Source of the DNA: Massarina eburnea CBS 473.64
Lineage: Eukaryota; Ascomycota; Dothideomycetes; Pleosporales; Massarinaceae
DNA length: 64,000 nt
Assembly: GCA_010093635.1 (NCBI GenBank)
Contig: MU006785.1
Coordinates: 1,173,320-1,237,319 of the forward strand
Direction: 5' to 3'
Part shown: one piece after another, positions 21,521-32,890 of the stretch
Position numbering within the stretch: position 1 is the first letter of the stretch
Layout: every line of letters begins with the position of its first letter
Translations under genes and position numbers: made by a program
The notes under the pieces: generated by a model
The model's database searches: none
Told to the model about the DNA's origin: nothing
Seen by the model: the letters and a program-made list of their open reading frames with translations, nothing else

Positions 21521-22504
21521 CTATACTGGAAAAACAAGAGGCCTATGAGTCCCGGCCTTATCGACCCACTCCCCAAGTCCATGGTCGGCAGTGGCCCAAT
21601 ACAGCCTCGTCCTCTTATACAGCTCCATCCTCTCCGCAAAGCTTGATCTGGCCGCAATTTCCTTGAAGCCCAAGGGACGTTCAGTTATAGACACGTCGTC
21701 AAACTCGATCGCGGTGCCCGAGTCTGCGCGCTTTGGCCGAACGAGAGGCTGCTTCTTCTCCGGTGACAACCTCTTCTCGATCGGCGGAGGTGGTGGTGGT
21801 GGTGGTGGTAAGTTCGATTGGTACCGGTGATGGTACTCGTAGGAGTTCGTGGTGTGTTGCGGGACGAAACGCACTACGGAAGGTTTGCGGCTGAGTGGCG
21901 TTATCTCGGTGGGTTCTGATACAACTCTTTCTGGCCTCTCTGGCCTCTGTGGTCGCTCTGGACGTTCTGGACGTTCTGGTATCATAGGAGTGTCATTAGT
22001 GGGCGACTCATGATGTGCACGATGCCACATTCTTGTTGAGCTGGACCTAAAGTTACGGGTACAGTCAGCAAAGTTCATCTAGTGGTGATATATTCCATCT
22101 TAGATGCAACAAAGGTTTATTTCAAAACCGTGTGGGTAGTCTGAAAATACGTACTTCTTTTTTAGACTTTGAGGTGGAGGTGGAGTCGTAGCCGCAGTGT
22201 CCATCGACTTCATCCTCCGATGTGTATCCGGGGAGCTCGAACTCGACCGTCCCCGCAACAACGATAGCGAAGTCTTGAGACGCAAAGACGGCCGACTAAG
22301 AGAATGCGCGATGCTGTTTGATCGCCGTGGAATTTCGATGTTCCCGGTAGCTGCGAACGTATGCGACGGCGTCTCGTCCGGCTCCAGTGAAGTCGAAGCT
22401 CTTGCCATCCCTTCGATAGGCATCGTGACGCCAGGAACACTCACGCCACCCACATGTCGGGCATCAAAAGGTCCAGAAATTACTATCGTCTTCGACCGAG
22501 TCAT
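21521..22504 (-). CDS. CRIB-like motif protein, proline/arginine-rich, 2 exons
   Basis: Exons 22504-22155 and 22046-21521 (876 nt, 291 aa), joined by GTACGT and CTTTAG with a clean AAG codon across the junction. Residues 7-20 read IVISGPFDARHVGG. This resembles the CRIB core (I-S-x-P-x-F/N..-H-x-x-x-G) that binds GTP-loaded Cdc42/Rac, although the second His of the classical H-x-x-H is a Gly here. The middle is Ser-rich. Exon 2 has an ERP/RPE tandem repeat (ERPERPERPQRPERPERV), an eight- to nine-residue proline run encoded by a GGT microsatellite, and a conserved-looking end FAERMELYKRTRLYWATADH. A role in cell polarity with a Rho-type GTPase is inference from the motif alone. An alternative start lies seven codons upstream. 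Confidence 0.65.
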
Positions 22505-24520
22505 GGCTGTGCTGTGCTTAAGCAAAGGGCGGATGATGTGTCACGTAGGACCGCCTTGGTCTTCACCGGGTAAAAAAGATGTTTCGAACAGATGAGGATT
22601 CGTGAGTGGTAGGAGGGATACAATCGAGTAGGTGGTGGCGAGAAGTGCGCCTGTGATGACGGAGAGTGAGACGTTGTGATGGATCCTTTATTGAAGTTGG
22701 CGTTGACAATGCTAAGAAGTTCTGAAAAAGGGTGTGTATTGCGATGGGCGAATGCATCTCCCGTGGAGGTGGGAGCGGTGATCATAGGACTGATACTGAA
22801 CCCATGACAGGTGTCCGGTCTCGAAGGTCAAACCTCCCGTGAAGCAGTGCTTCTTGCGGTGAGCTTCACCTGGGACCAAAGCACTCAAACGAGGGGGGTC
22901 GGTTGCTTGTGTGAATCCAGCGCCAATTCGTCAATTCCACTGGCTGAGAGAGTTCACCGAGACGTGAAGCGTTTGGAAAGCTCGCGGGAAAATCTGCGGC
23001 TATCATTGGACCCTGCTTTGGGTCTAACCGGATATAGTAAACTGTGGGAAAGTTACCCGGATGCTGGTATACCGTGATGATGCGATATAGGCGCTCGGAA
23101 TTGAATATAGGACGCAAGGTTTTCGGAAAGTGAAGTACCTGTGATCAGGGTACTTCGGTCGTTGGCAGGCCGAGGGTGGAGGAAAGCATGTTGAGGCAGA
23201 ATCAGAACTGCGTCATTGTAGCAGCCGTTCCAATGTTAGCCTGAGTGTAAGAGTATCCCCAGGTTCACCTTGGTATGTACAATCTGAGCAGGATTTACGT
23301 CAGCGACCGTTCGGTAGTTGTGGTGGAACCAGGTGGCATGGTTACTCTGGCTTCACGGTCAGGTACCACCTACCATTAGGTGGTATGTGTTGAATGTTTG
23401 CCTTCCTCGGTAGAACAATCGCCCACATGGCAGGACATCGCTGCCAAATCCCAAGACGTGCGACATCATTCGTCGGCATTTACATCGTTCCGACAGTGGC
23501 AAGGTAGTAGACGCGGGATGGCGAATGCCCCACGACATGCGAATGCGAGGCACCGCAGAGAATTCGGCATCCAGGCAAGAGCAATTCTGTTGGTACATAG
23601 ATCGCGCCACCTAGATCTGGCCCCCACAGTGGCGGCAGTGGAGTGGTGCTTGATGAGTGGCAGGCTCCGCCCTCAGGCAGTCAGTCAGGCATAAGATTCA
23701 TTAAATCTCAGACGACTGCAGAGATGCGTTCGCCATGATAGCGCCAGGCTGGAGGCGTTCATGCTAGATGACACGGCGAGAGACAAAAACCGGCGATATC
23801 GGCCTGCAGAAGTGTTGAGATTTAGGCTGGGAGAAAACACCAGCGATGGCTCTCGATGAATCCTTTCCGCTGTGGGTGCCTGGCGTTTCCGAGGCCTTCT
23901 CGAAGCTTTCTGTGCCTCGCACGACCACAACACCGTCAGTTCCTACCGACTGGTCCACTGTTCGTAGGGCTGGAGCAGGCTCTTATGTTGTTCGTCAGAG
24001 ACACGAGACAGACGTTGTCTCCAAGCTTTCGGCAACGTTTGACCCTCCCATCCGGAAAAAGGCTTGGCAGGTCCCACCAATCAGACGGATCCCCGCCCCC
24101 CTCTCTCCACCCCCATCTGATCCTAGCGCTATCTCGGCAAACACCATATTGTGATGCTCCAGGAGGCATCCATCATGCGACGCAAAGGGTTGTTTTGCAG
24201 TCGCACACTTGCGCCAGGCTCACTCGGCGCACTCATGTCAGAACCGTGTGACAGGGGCTGTCAAGCCGGATATCGCATAGCGGCGCTATATTCTGCCTGT
24301 ATATAAGTGCCATGCGCCTCGATGCCTCAGTTGAATCCATCATTGTTATCCATCTGTTTACAAAAGTCCTTCGTTAATCTTCAGTCTCTTCCACTTTCAT
24401 TCAACTTCGCTTCTACATCGTTCCTGGTGAAACGATCGGCCGGCCCATTTACATTACTACATACATCTTTATACACGCCCTCTGTACCCTTACGACGTAA
24501 ACATTCGGACCAATATCAAA
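22505..24520. other. 2 kb intergenic between divergent genes
   Basis: Spacer between the minus-strand CRIB-like gene and the plus-strand wall-protein gene. No ORF resembles a known family. The right 220 bp contains the wall-protein core promoter (TATA-like box) and its CT-rich leader. Confidence 0.45.
24300..24306 (+). promoter_or_regulatory. TATA-like box of the wall-protein gene
   Basis: TATATAA 221 bp upstream of the ATG at 24521, followed by a pyrimidine-rich leader (TTCTTCATTC, CTCTGTACC) typical of highly expressed fungal genes. Confidence 0.45.
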
Positions 24521-25687
24521 ATGAGGCAGTCTATCCTCTACACTCTTCCCCTCATCGGCGCTGCCATTGCTCGCCCGGACGTGTGGTCCCTCAGCCGCAA
24601 GCGAGAGGTCCCCCAGGAGCACGCCCACAGGAACGTGAACTTGGAAGTTTCCAAGTCCCTGAACCTGGACAACCCCGACAAGATCCAGGACCCGATTTTC
24701 GGTCTTCTTGGAGCCGCTGCTGGTATCAAGGGCGCCGGTAACATCAAGGATGCCGGTAAGCAACTCGTCTTAGTACATACTTCGCGACAGTGACTGACTT
24801 TGTTAGACTGCCTCCAGCAAGCCACTGCCGACCAGGCTTTCACCAACGCCAAGGCTGCTAACGATGTCAACGGAATGACCTTTGCCATGATCTACCGTGC
24901 CCTTGAGCGCAACAGTGGATCCGTGGGTCTTGCCTCGGTTCCCTGCAAGTCAATCCAGGCCGTGAACCCGGAGATCGCTGCTCTCCAGCAGCATCAGGAC
25001 CCTGCCGGTGACGGTGCTCAGGCCCTCAACAAGCAGATTGCTCAGACCCTCGCTTCCCAGATCTCCGCCATCGGTGGTGACACAACTCTTGCCAACGAGG
25101 CCAGCACCTTCGCCCCTGGACAGGTTGGCGACCAAACTGGTGCCGGCAACACTTGCGATGACGACCAGGACGACCTCGGCTGCATCAACAGCCAGAACCT
25201 CCGTGTTGATGACTTGACAGCTGCTGAGATCCAGGCCGCTGCTTCCGGTGCTGGTGCTGCTGGTGCTTCTTCTGCCGGCAACAGCAGCAGTGCCGCCTCT
25301 GGTAACGCCTCTGGTAACTCTGCCTCTGGTAACTCTGCCTCCGGTGCCTCTTCCAGCGCATCCAACGACGCATCCGCAGGAGCTTCCACCGCCGCCGCGG
25401 GAGCCGCCGACTTCGGTTCCTGCACCGACCCGACCGTGACCTTCGGCACGCCCTCCGACGGCCGCAAGGAAGACGCTTTCGAAGCCACGGACCTGACCAA
25501 CTTCCCTCACGGCTCCGCCCTCAACATCGGCGTCATCTCCAGCTTCATCTGCGACCAGCTTACCAACAAGTGCAAAGCTAGCGCTGACGCCGTTACCCAG
25601 TGCGATTCCGCTGATGCTGCTGTCAAGGCTTCGGGATTGACTGGCCAGGATGCTGCGGACAACTTTAACCAGGCCTTGGGCTTTTAA
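24521..25687 (+). CDS. secreted Ser/Ala-rich cell-wall-type protein, 2 exons
   Basis: Exons 24521-24755 and 24807-25687 (1116 nt, 371 aa) joined by a 51-bp intron (GTAAGC..TTAG) across an Asp codon. A signal peptide (1-17, ending AAIARP) is followed by a basic SRKR, a possible Kex2 pro-site. An Ala/Gln-rich helical part with IYRALERNSGSVGLASVPC follows, then CDDDQDDLGC, a low-complexity stretch of SGNASGNSASGNSASGASS type (about residues 230-275) and a C-terminal part with four Cys and FGSCTDPTVTFG. Strong codon bias toward C at third positions (GCC, AAC, GTC) suggests high expression. This layout is seen in ascomycete cell-wall/circumsporozoite-like proteins of unknown biochemical role. No GPI anchor signal at the end. 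Confidence 0.85.
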
Positions 25688-26701
25688 GGTGGTTGTCTAA
25701 GGATGGGTAGAGGTTTGGACCTTGGCGAGAGTGTATGATTATATCGATGTGATGGTGATTTGAGTTTTATACTTCTTCTTCTTCTTCTTTCTTCACATAT
25801 ACCAATGGATAGCTTTCATGATCGTGACAACTAGCTCCCCTTGATGTTGATATGTGCTCGTGGTGATGTGGGTTCCCTTTTGTGCGCATGCAATACGAAT
25901 GAGGTCTAAACGACTAGCTCCCTATCTATTCATCGCGCAGTCTTACCCTTTTCATTTACTTTTACAACCCTTTTCTACGATACCAGTTAGGGAAGTAACT
26001 TCATGGACAACGAGGTAGGAAAGGTGGTATTCGAAGACTTTTCGGGCGAAGCTCTGGCATCTGGGAAGTATATGGCGAAGCCGGAGCAAAGAGTTCTTGG
26101 CCATGAATTGGAGAAGGTCCTTGTTACGCCTTGATAGTGTCAGCCTGTCCTTTAGGTTTGAAATGGGGTCTATCGCAAGCTATACAACATCTGTAAATCG
26201 CATTTACTTATTTCTCTGCCCATCTTCATCCGTATACGATGAGGCGTGAATGTACCCCGCACCGTCGTATTCACATTACAAATCTGGCCAAGTTTCGCGC
26301 CCTCACAAGGGCCGAGTGTTGGATACGGGTACGCGTGATACAAAATACCCACGGGCGTATCCAGGTCGCCATCGACTTTTTACAAGCACATGCAGTCGAT
26401 TTATGGTGCCATTTCCGAAGTACATGAGGTATATGCATGGTACCTTTTCTATTGCGTTCTATTGGTTAAGTCCGGAAGCAGGTGACATGCATGGGTGCAC
26501 GTTTCTGGAAAACACCTAGTTGATGAGGAATCAAGTGTAGACATATCGGACGATTCTAAATACGGATCCGAATTAGCTATAAAGTGATTCATTTTGAGCC
26601 CTACATCTCAACTTTACTTTGCAATAACATCTCCTCAAACCAAAAGACCCTCCAATTACTTCCCACATCCCCTCAACCCCCCCCCCAACCAGTCCAACAA
26701 T
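25688..26701. other. intergenic between wall-protein gene and SDR gene
   Basis: Holds the 3' UTR of the wall-protein gene with a CTT microsatellite near 25771-25788, and the promoter and CT/CA-rich leader of the SDR gene near 26600-26700. Nothing else recognised. Confidence 0.45.
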
Positions 26702-27501
26702 ATGTCCACAACCCCAGTCCTCCTTCTCCTAGGCGCCGGTGCCAGAGTCGGCCAATCCGTCACCAAAGCCTTCGCAGCAAAAGGCTACAAAATCGCACTA
26801 ATATCGCGGACCCAAAAGAGCGAAGAAGACACCCCCGAAAAACTCCATTTAGCCGCCGATCTATCCAATCCCGGCTCAGTCGCCGAAGTATTCACACAAG
26901 TCAGCTCGAAGCTCGGCACGCCGAGCGTCGTTGTTTACAACGGTACATCTCCTTAGCCCTTCATACTAACTATCTAAGGGGGAACAAAAACTGACGGATG
27001 AATAGCTGCTGGGCTCACGATTGCTAGCGAGACCGACCCTCTATCATTGGGATTGGCCGAGTTCACTCGCGATCTGCATATCAACACAACGAGTGCTTTC
27101 AGCGCAGCTCAACAAGCCGTTGTCGCGTTCTCCAAACTACCGGATTCCGCGTCGCGGACGTTTATCTACACGGGTAATATCCTCAATACAGGGGTTGTTA
27201 GCTCGCTGTACCTCGATTTGGGGGTGGGGAAGTCCGCGACAGCGAATTTTATTCATGTTGCAGCTGAGACGTATAAGGAGAAGGGTTTCAAGTAAGTGTC
27301 TTGCAGAAGCTATGAGTAAACAATGCTTATAGGGTTTGTAGGTTTTACTATGCGGATGAGAGGAAGGCTGATGGGTCGTCTGGAGGGAAGGATATCGATG
27401 GTGATGCGCACGCGGAGTTGTATATTGAGTTGGCGGAGGGAAAGACGCAGGGGCCGTGGCAGCAGACGTTTGTTAAGGGAAAGGGATATATCAAGTTTTG
27501 A
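26702..27501 (+). CDS. atypical short-chain dehydrogenase/reductase, 3 exons
   Basis: Exons 26702-26942, 27006-27291, 27333-27501 (696 nt, 231 aa), with GTACAT and GTAAGT donors. Residues 5-18 form the Rossmann dinucleotide-binding turn LLLLGAGARVGQSV, followed by the acidic/basic region RTQKSEEDTPEK and the DLSNPGSV and VVVYNAAG strands that typify SDRs. The classical catalytic Ser-Tyr-xxx-Lys is not clear: after TFIYTGNILNT the sequence runs to YLDLGVGKSATANF, where Lys sits in a GVGK context rather than YxxxK. This is seen in a group of small fungal SDR-like proteins whose substrate is unknown. At 231 aa it is near the usual length. No neighbouring gene fixes the substrate; the galactonate genes are 5 kb away. 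Confidence 0.82.
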
Positions 27502-27899
27502 GCTGTCAACACCGTAATGATGCGGAGTTGAAGGTTCTGTTATGGTCGTAGTGATAGGTCATCGTAGATTTGGAGTAATCGTAAGCTGAATGAGATAAAT
27601 CCGCTAGCATGATATTTTCCGTTCTGTCCAGAGCGATATTGATTCTTCAATAGTGCCCCAGAAGTTTGAAGGCGGAATAGTCACACTGGATATCTCCGCG
27701 CAAAGACTTTCCAGTACATAAATAACAATTCCTCGACCCCCAATCCCTCCATTTATCTATCCATCCATCCATCCCACCCAACCGAACCTAACTTAACCGC
27801 ATAAATAAACCACCATCCCGTTCTCCTCTCCATCCCTACCCCTCGCTCCATTTTCCCGCTCTCCCTATAACCTGTCCCCACCCATTCACTCCTCTCCCC
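27502..27899. other. convergent intergenic stretch
   Basis: About 400 bp between two genes that converge. A CCATCC repeat lies near 27760. It should carry both 3' UTRs; no gene seen. Confidence 0.4.
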
Positions 27900-30693
27900 T
27901 TAAAACCCAAAACCCATATCACCAAAACCCGCTCCCCCATCCACCATCCCCATGCCCATCATCCCCATCCCAATACCCGCACCCGCCGTAACAAGACTAT
28001 CAAACTGGCCCCAGCTCGTAAGATCCGCCATGATAGAATTCGGACTCATACCGAAAGCCTGAGGGAAGAGACCGGAGTCCGGGGTCGGGAGACCTGTAGC
28101 AACGGAAGCAGAGGAAGTGTAATACGGAGGGGGAGGGTTGCAGTGAGTAGAAAAAGAAGAGCAGGGTGGGCTATTCGGACCTGGTAGGCCTTGTGATGAC
28201 GATGAAATGGGCCGGCCGGTGATATCCGTACTTGTGCTCCGGTTGGGAGAAAGAGTATCAGAGACAGGGGAGGAAGATGCCCTATCCACCCCATTCCCCT
28301 GCACTGCACTCCCCATCTGCCCCCGCCCATCCTTGTGAGCAGCCGCCTCAAGTCTAAGTTCCTCAAGGACAACACAATACCTCTTACTCAAACAATCCGT
28401 CTCGCTAATGCCCTCCAGTACAGCCTGACACCGCTGCCCCGCTGCGAAATACCCTTCGCATTTACCCGGATCTACAATGTGCTGCTGGATGCGGTAGACG
28501 TAGAGCACAACGACAGCGCAGAACGCGTAGTACTGCGTGAACCAGAAGGCGCGAACGAGGTGGGTGCCGGATGTAGAATAATCGTCGATGACGCGCACGA
28601 TGCCCATAGCGGCGTCGAGGCAGGCTTGGACATTTTCCTTGGTGTCGGAAATGTGGGTAGCGCAGCCACTGCCGCTGCCACAAACTCTCGCGGCTTCCTT
28701 GCGGGTGAGGTTCGCGAAGTTGGAGAGGAGGAAGGGGCGGTTTATGAGGATCACGGCGTGGTAGTAGGCGAGGTTGAGCACGTTGCGTTGGCGTTGGTAG
28801 ATGGGGATGAGCACCGAGGAAGGTAGGTCCGAGGTGTCGAGGAAGTAGGAGAGGGAGGAGCGCCAGTTCCTGAGGGAGGCTGTGTGGTGGGAGGAGAGGG
28901 CGAGGCGTTGGGGGAGGGAGGGGGGTGGGTTGATGGCGTAGAGGTCGCGGAGGACGAGCGAGACTATCCGGGATATCCTGCAGTATTTGTGTTAACGATA
29001 CGGGACAAGAGATTGTGTGGAAGGAGAGTGGTAGGAGAATGGAAGGGGAAGAAGGGGACGTACTTGATATGTTCAATCGGCGCCATGGATAGCGGGATCT
29101 CATAACTATTCGCAGGCGCCGGTGTAATAGAATTCGACAACAAATCATTATCATGCACGACCGTCGGAAGTTCTTGATCGATATCCTCATCCTTGAATGT
29201 CCTCGGGCGGCCCAGCGCTGCAGCGAGGTACTTATCCAGCACATACGCGATCCAGAAGCAGCGACGTCGGCTCTCCGTCTCGACGAAATCCGTAGTGCCG
29301 GTCGGTTCCCTGCGGCCACGGTTGAGTCCGATGGCGAAGGCGAGGTGCGCCATTGTTCCGAAGAGTGACCAGCAGTGATTGATGCGGCTCTGCGAGAGCA
29401 GGTAGAAACACTGGCCGAGACGGGCTTGGACGGAGGCGAGCCGGACGGCGCCGCGTTCTTTGGAGAGTTGGCGGTCGGAGGCGTGGAAGTAGCGAGCGCT
29501 GGGGATATGTCAGTTATATTCCGCAAAACAGTTAGATGAGGTGGATGGCTGGGAATTTTGTACCTGTGGTCGTTAGGCAGAGTGTCCAAGCCACTATATG
29601 CCTTTGCCTGCGCCAATACAATCAACAACAAGGCTGTCTTACTCGGCGCATCCTCCTTATTCCGCATATTACCCTGCGTCTCGTAGAACTCATCCAACAT
29701 CTGTTCCACACTGGGCCGATGCAAAAAACGATGTGTAGGGGCCGCGAAATCGAAATACCTGCCAACGAGCTTTTGCGCATCTGCTTTGGGCGGTAGAACG
29801 AAGAACGTGGGATCAAATTCCGGCAGCGGGGCATCTCCGAAAGTGAAGATGGAGCTGTCGTGCGAATGCGAGCTGTTCTGATGGAGGCGCTTTTGTATGC
29901 GGAGTAGGAAGGAGACGCCGGATGCAGGTCCCACGTAATGTCCTTGCAAATCCGTCTGGGGAGGTTCCGGAGAGGTACGCGAAGGCGGACGTTCGCGTCC
30001 TGTGTCTTCATTGGGGGTTGGGGCTAGGAGACGGTCTCTTGCAAAGATGTCGCCAGGACTTGGTAGATTCATCGGGGGCAGAGCAATTGGTCTGGGCAAC
30101 TGGAAAGATGGCGATGAGACGACTGATGGAGATTCCAGGGCAGGAAGTGTTGTAGGTAAAGAGCCTCGAGATGCCGCGTTCACATTCGCATTCGTAGCTT
30201 GAACCTGGGCAGCTGCGATGGCGTTCTCGTCGACGATGACGGAGGGGATTCGGCCTCTGGTGTACGATGCGGTAAACTCGCAGGGCAGGCCGGTTCTTAG
30301 ACATAGAGTGCAAGGACAGCGACCGGTGCATCGTGTCTTTTTTCTATACAAGTTTCAGCACGGGAGCCATACTAGTTTAAACATGCTTTCTTCCCATCCC
30401 ACATGAGACGGCACACGCAAACAAACTCACTTCTTGCACCGATCGCACGCCCTACTAACCCTCGTCCTCTCCTTCTCCTCTCTCCGTCTCTTAGCCGGCC
30501 TCCCAGGACTCATCAAACCGGCCTCCCTCGCATTCGCAACATCATCGTCATCATCATCTTTCATCCGCATACCCGCATTCCCACCACTTGCACCATTCAA
30601 ACCATGCTCCTCGGGCGACCTCAAGCTTTCACTACTCTTCCGGTCGGCCGTGACATGGACCCACTCTTGCTCGCTCGGCGTTACGCTCTCCAT
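27900..30693 (-). CDS. Zn(II)2Cys6 transcription factor with fungal-specific domain, 4 exons
   Basis: Exons 30693-30431, 30343-29564, 29498-29064, 28977-27900 (2556 nt, 851 aa). The binuclear zinc cluster is split by the first intron: ACDRCKK is in exon 1 and KKTRCTGRCPCTLC in exon 2, giving C-x2-C-x6-C and then the P-C-x2-C-x6-C half. An acidic DDDDDD patch and a basic KRRREEKER cluster sit just before it. A Fungal_trans (PF04082) regulatory domain covers about residues 280-560, with YFDFAAPTHRFLHRPSV, SRINHCWSLFGTMAHLAFAIGLNR and RRRCFWIAYVLDKYLA. The C-terminal 150 residues are Ser/Pro- then Gly/Met-rich (possible activation region). The nearest metabolic genes are the galactonate aldolase and dehydratase at 31.8-34.6 kb, so it is a candidate regulator for them, by position only. 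Confidence 0.92.
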
Positions 30694-31018
30694 GGCTCGC
30701 GGGTATTGCTAGATTAGTAAGACTTCGGAAACGTCTGGTGTGGGAACGGCCAAAGGAAAAGGGAGAAGGGAAATGGAAGGTGGTCGGCGGAAAGGTGGTC
30801 GGGCTATCCGCGCGTTTCCGGCCGGAAAAGTGTGGTGCAGGATGGGCAGGGATCTGTGATTGGCTGGGGAAGCGAGTGAGCGATATGTATCGACGGTATG
30901 GAAGAGAAAGCCCGCACGCAATTCACGGAAGCTGAGATTATTAGGGTAGACTATCTGATTCTTATGTATTCCGTGCGCAATTTAAACGTGAGTCATATTC
31001 GAATTTTGAGATTCCTTC
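30694..31018. other. promoter of the Zn2Cys6 gene
   Basis: About 325 bp upstream of the regulator's ATG, ending at the hydrolase remnant. It contains GGAAAAG-rich sequence; I see no defined operator. Confidence 0.4.
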
Positions 31019-31450
31019 TTAATCCCTCGTGATATTCAGGGAGGAAGTCGCCAACCACTTTCCCTCGACCCATTCCAACTGCTCCCTCAACCACCTCTGC
31101 TCATCCCTCTTCGCAAACTCATCGAAACCATGCTCCATCCCCTCTCTGATCACTAGTCTTATCTCCGTCTCCTTCAGCTTCTCTAAACTCTTCACCTTGT
31201 CCACAAACGCCCTACTATCACCCACGACGACCGCCGTATCCGCATCGCCATGGAAGATAGTCGTCGGCGGCAGGCACTCTGCTTCTTCAACTGCAGTGAT
31301 GGGCCAAACATGCTTACCTCTTCCGAAGAAGTCGGTGTACCGACGGTGTGCATTCAGGGCGAGTGAGAGGTGGCTGCGATGCCGACGTCGATTTTGTGGT
31401 CGCCGATGCTCTTATAGCTAGTACGGTAGACGTTGAAGCTGTCGAAGCGG
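31019..31450 (-). pseudogene. alpha/beta hydrolase gene with core deleted
   Basis: Two ends of an alpha/beta hydrolase lie almost side by side. The N-terminal piece (about 31370-31445) reads TSYKSIGDHKIDVGI, the opening strand pattern of this family. It runs into a stop, and after a frame change the C-terminal piece reads LPPTTIFHGDADTAVVVGDS and ends HGFDEFA, which carry the acid (Asp of HGDAD) and His (EHGF) of the catalytic triad. The middle of about 200 residues, including the oxyanion HGG and the nucleophile GxSxG, is missing. I found no intron that would supply it. The gene sits between the regulator and the aldolase gene, so it may once have belonged to that group, for example as a lactonase; that is inference. 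Confidence 0.6.
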
Positions 31451-31849
31451 GTCGCGGCTGTGGTGTCATCGAGGGGAGCGATGGTGAGTATATGAGTATA
31501 TCTGATCAGTTGCGTGTTTGAGTGTAAGACGAAATTGAGAGTGAGGTTATAAAGCTGCTGTTTGACGGGTTGATGCCACTTCAGAGAGTATACAACCGCG
31601 CCTACTTCTCCGACCCACTTCTCGCACCATGAAGTCGGAATTACTACATCTGTCTGATTCCTAATCCTCGGACTAGGCTTCTTACAAGCGTATTTCGCCT
31701 GCTTGTTAGTCACAGCGTCGTGGTATTGAAGAGGAAATATACGTCCGTGCTAGCACCTCACTCGCTTGAACATACGCTGGAACGAATGAGCGTCGAGGTG
31801 GCGGATTTGTAAGATGTGACTACCATGGCACCACGTGACCACCTCCGTA
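31451..31849. other. intergenic, 3' of the aldolase gene
   Basis: About 400 bp. A 119-codon minus ORF extends upstream from the hydrolase remnant but its first 80 codons match nothing I know. Likely 3' UTR of the aldolase gene and the old hydrolase promoter. Confidence 0.35.
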
Positions 31850-32890
31850 TCACTTGAACTCAACCCCGGCGTCAATCGAATCCTCGGTCTTCTGTATCCT
31901 GCCCAGCACCTTGGCCCACTTCTCCCATGTCCCGTCAGGAAGTCTACCCTTCAACGGCAAGCGCCCACCCTCCAACGTACCCAACCCAAGAACGCGCTGC
32001 ACGGCCTCCTTGATCCCAATGATACCGCCAGCAACAACAAACTCTTCCGCCGTGCTCACCGTGTACTGCAGCTCTTTGATCTTCTTCAGCGTCGCATCGT
32101 CAATCGGTCGCTTCTCGGCCAGCTTGTACAGATACGACACAGTCTTGGGGTATATGGCAGCCAGTCCATCAATCACACCCGCCGCATCGAAGAGCACGAT
32201 GGGCCCTAGTTGCTGCCCAAAGCCGCTGTACACTTTGAACTTGGTGTGGTTTATCTCGGGGTCTAGCGAGACTTGCACGTGATAGGAGACGTTGCCGTGT
32301 GACATCTTGCAGCCGACGATATTGGGGTGCTGGGCGAGGATGCGGTATGTTTCGGGCGTGACTATAATGTTGTTGGTGACGCCGGGGTAATTATATCTAC
32401 CACCATCAGTTCCTCTCTACACCCGATCTACACCCCAATTTACTCACATCAGAATCGGAATCGGTGACCGGTCCGCCACAATGGTATACCACTCCCTGAT
32501 ATTCTCCTGGCTGGCCGCCGCGCCAAAATACCCCGGCGCAAGCACAAGACCCCACTGCGCGCCCGCTGTATGGAAATCTTCCAGCCACTCCAGCACCTCA
32601 TCCACGCTGTTGATCAGCACGCCCGCCATGATCGGGTAGTCTGCGATGCCGGCGGCGGTCAGTCCTTTGCGCACGCCGGATACCATGTCGAAGCGCTCCT
32701 GTCGCGACATGTGGATGGCTTCGCCCGTCGAGCCCAGCAGCACGAGTCCGCGCACGCCATTTCTAGCGAGGTGAATCGAGTGCGCGACTTGGGTTTCTAC
32801 GTCGATGGCCGCTTGGATTGTGCTGGTGGTGGAGGGTTTGAAGAAGGTTGGGACGGGGACGAAGACGCCGGGGGGTGGAGATGAGGTCAT
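31850..32890 (-). CDS. DHDPS-family 2-keto-3-deoxy-sugar-acid aldolase, 2 exons
   Basis: Exons 32890-32448 and 32396-31850 (990 nt, 329 aa). A class I aldolase of the dihydrodipicolinate synthase/N-acetylneuraminate lyase fold. It has the GSTGE substrate-carboxylate loop near residue 55, the catalytic Tyr in YNYPG (about Tyr149, spanning the intron junction) and the Schiff-base Lys in VGCKMSHG (about Lys178). Fungal relatives include 2-keto-3-deoxy-L-galactonate aldolase (GAAC/LGA1 type) and 4-hydroxy-2-oxoglutarate aldolases. Since the gene faces a D-galactonate dehydratase across a 392-bp promoter, the likely substrate is 2-keto-3-deoxy-galactonate, giving pyruvate and glyceraldehyde. True DHDPS is improbable because fungi make lysine by the aminoadipate route. 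No targeting peptide is apparent; cytosolic. Confidence 0.88.

Noticed and set aside
31850..32890. True dihydrodipicolinate synthase
   Set aside because: The fold and catalytic residues match the family, but fungi make lysine by the aminoadipate path and the neighbour is a galactonate dehydratase.
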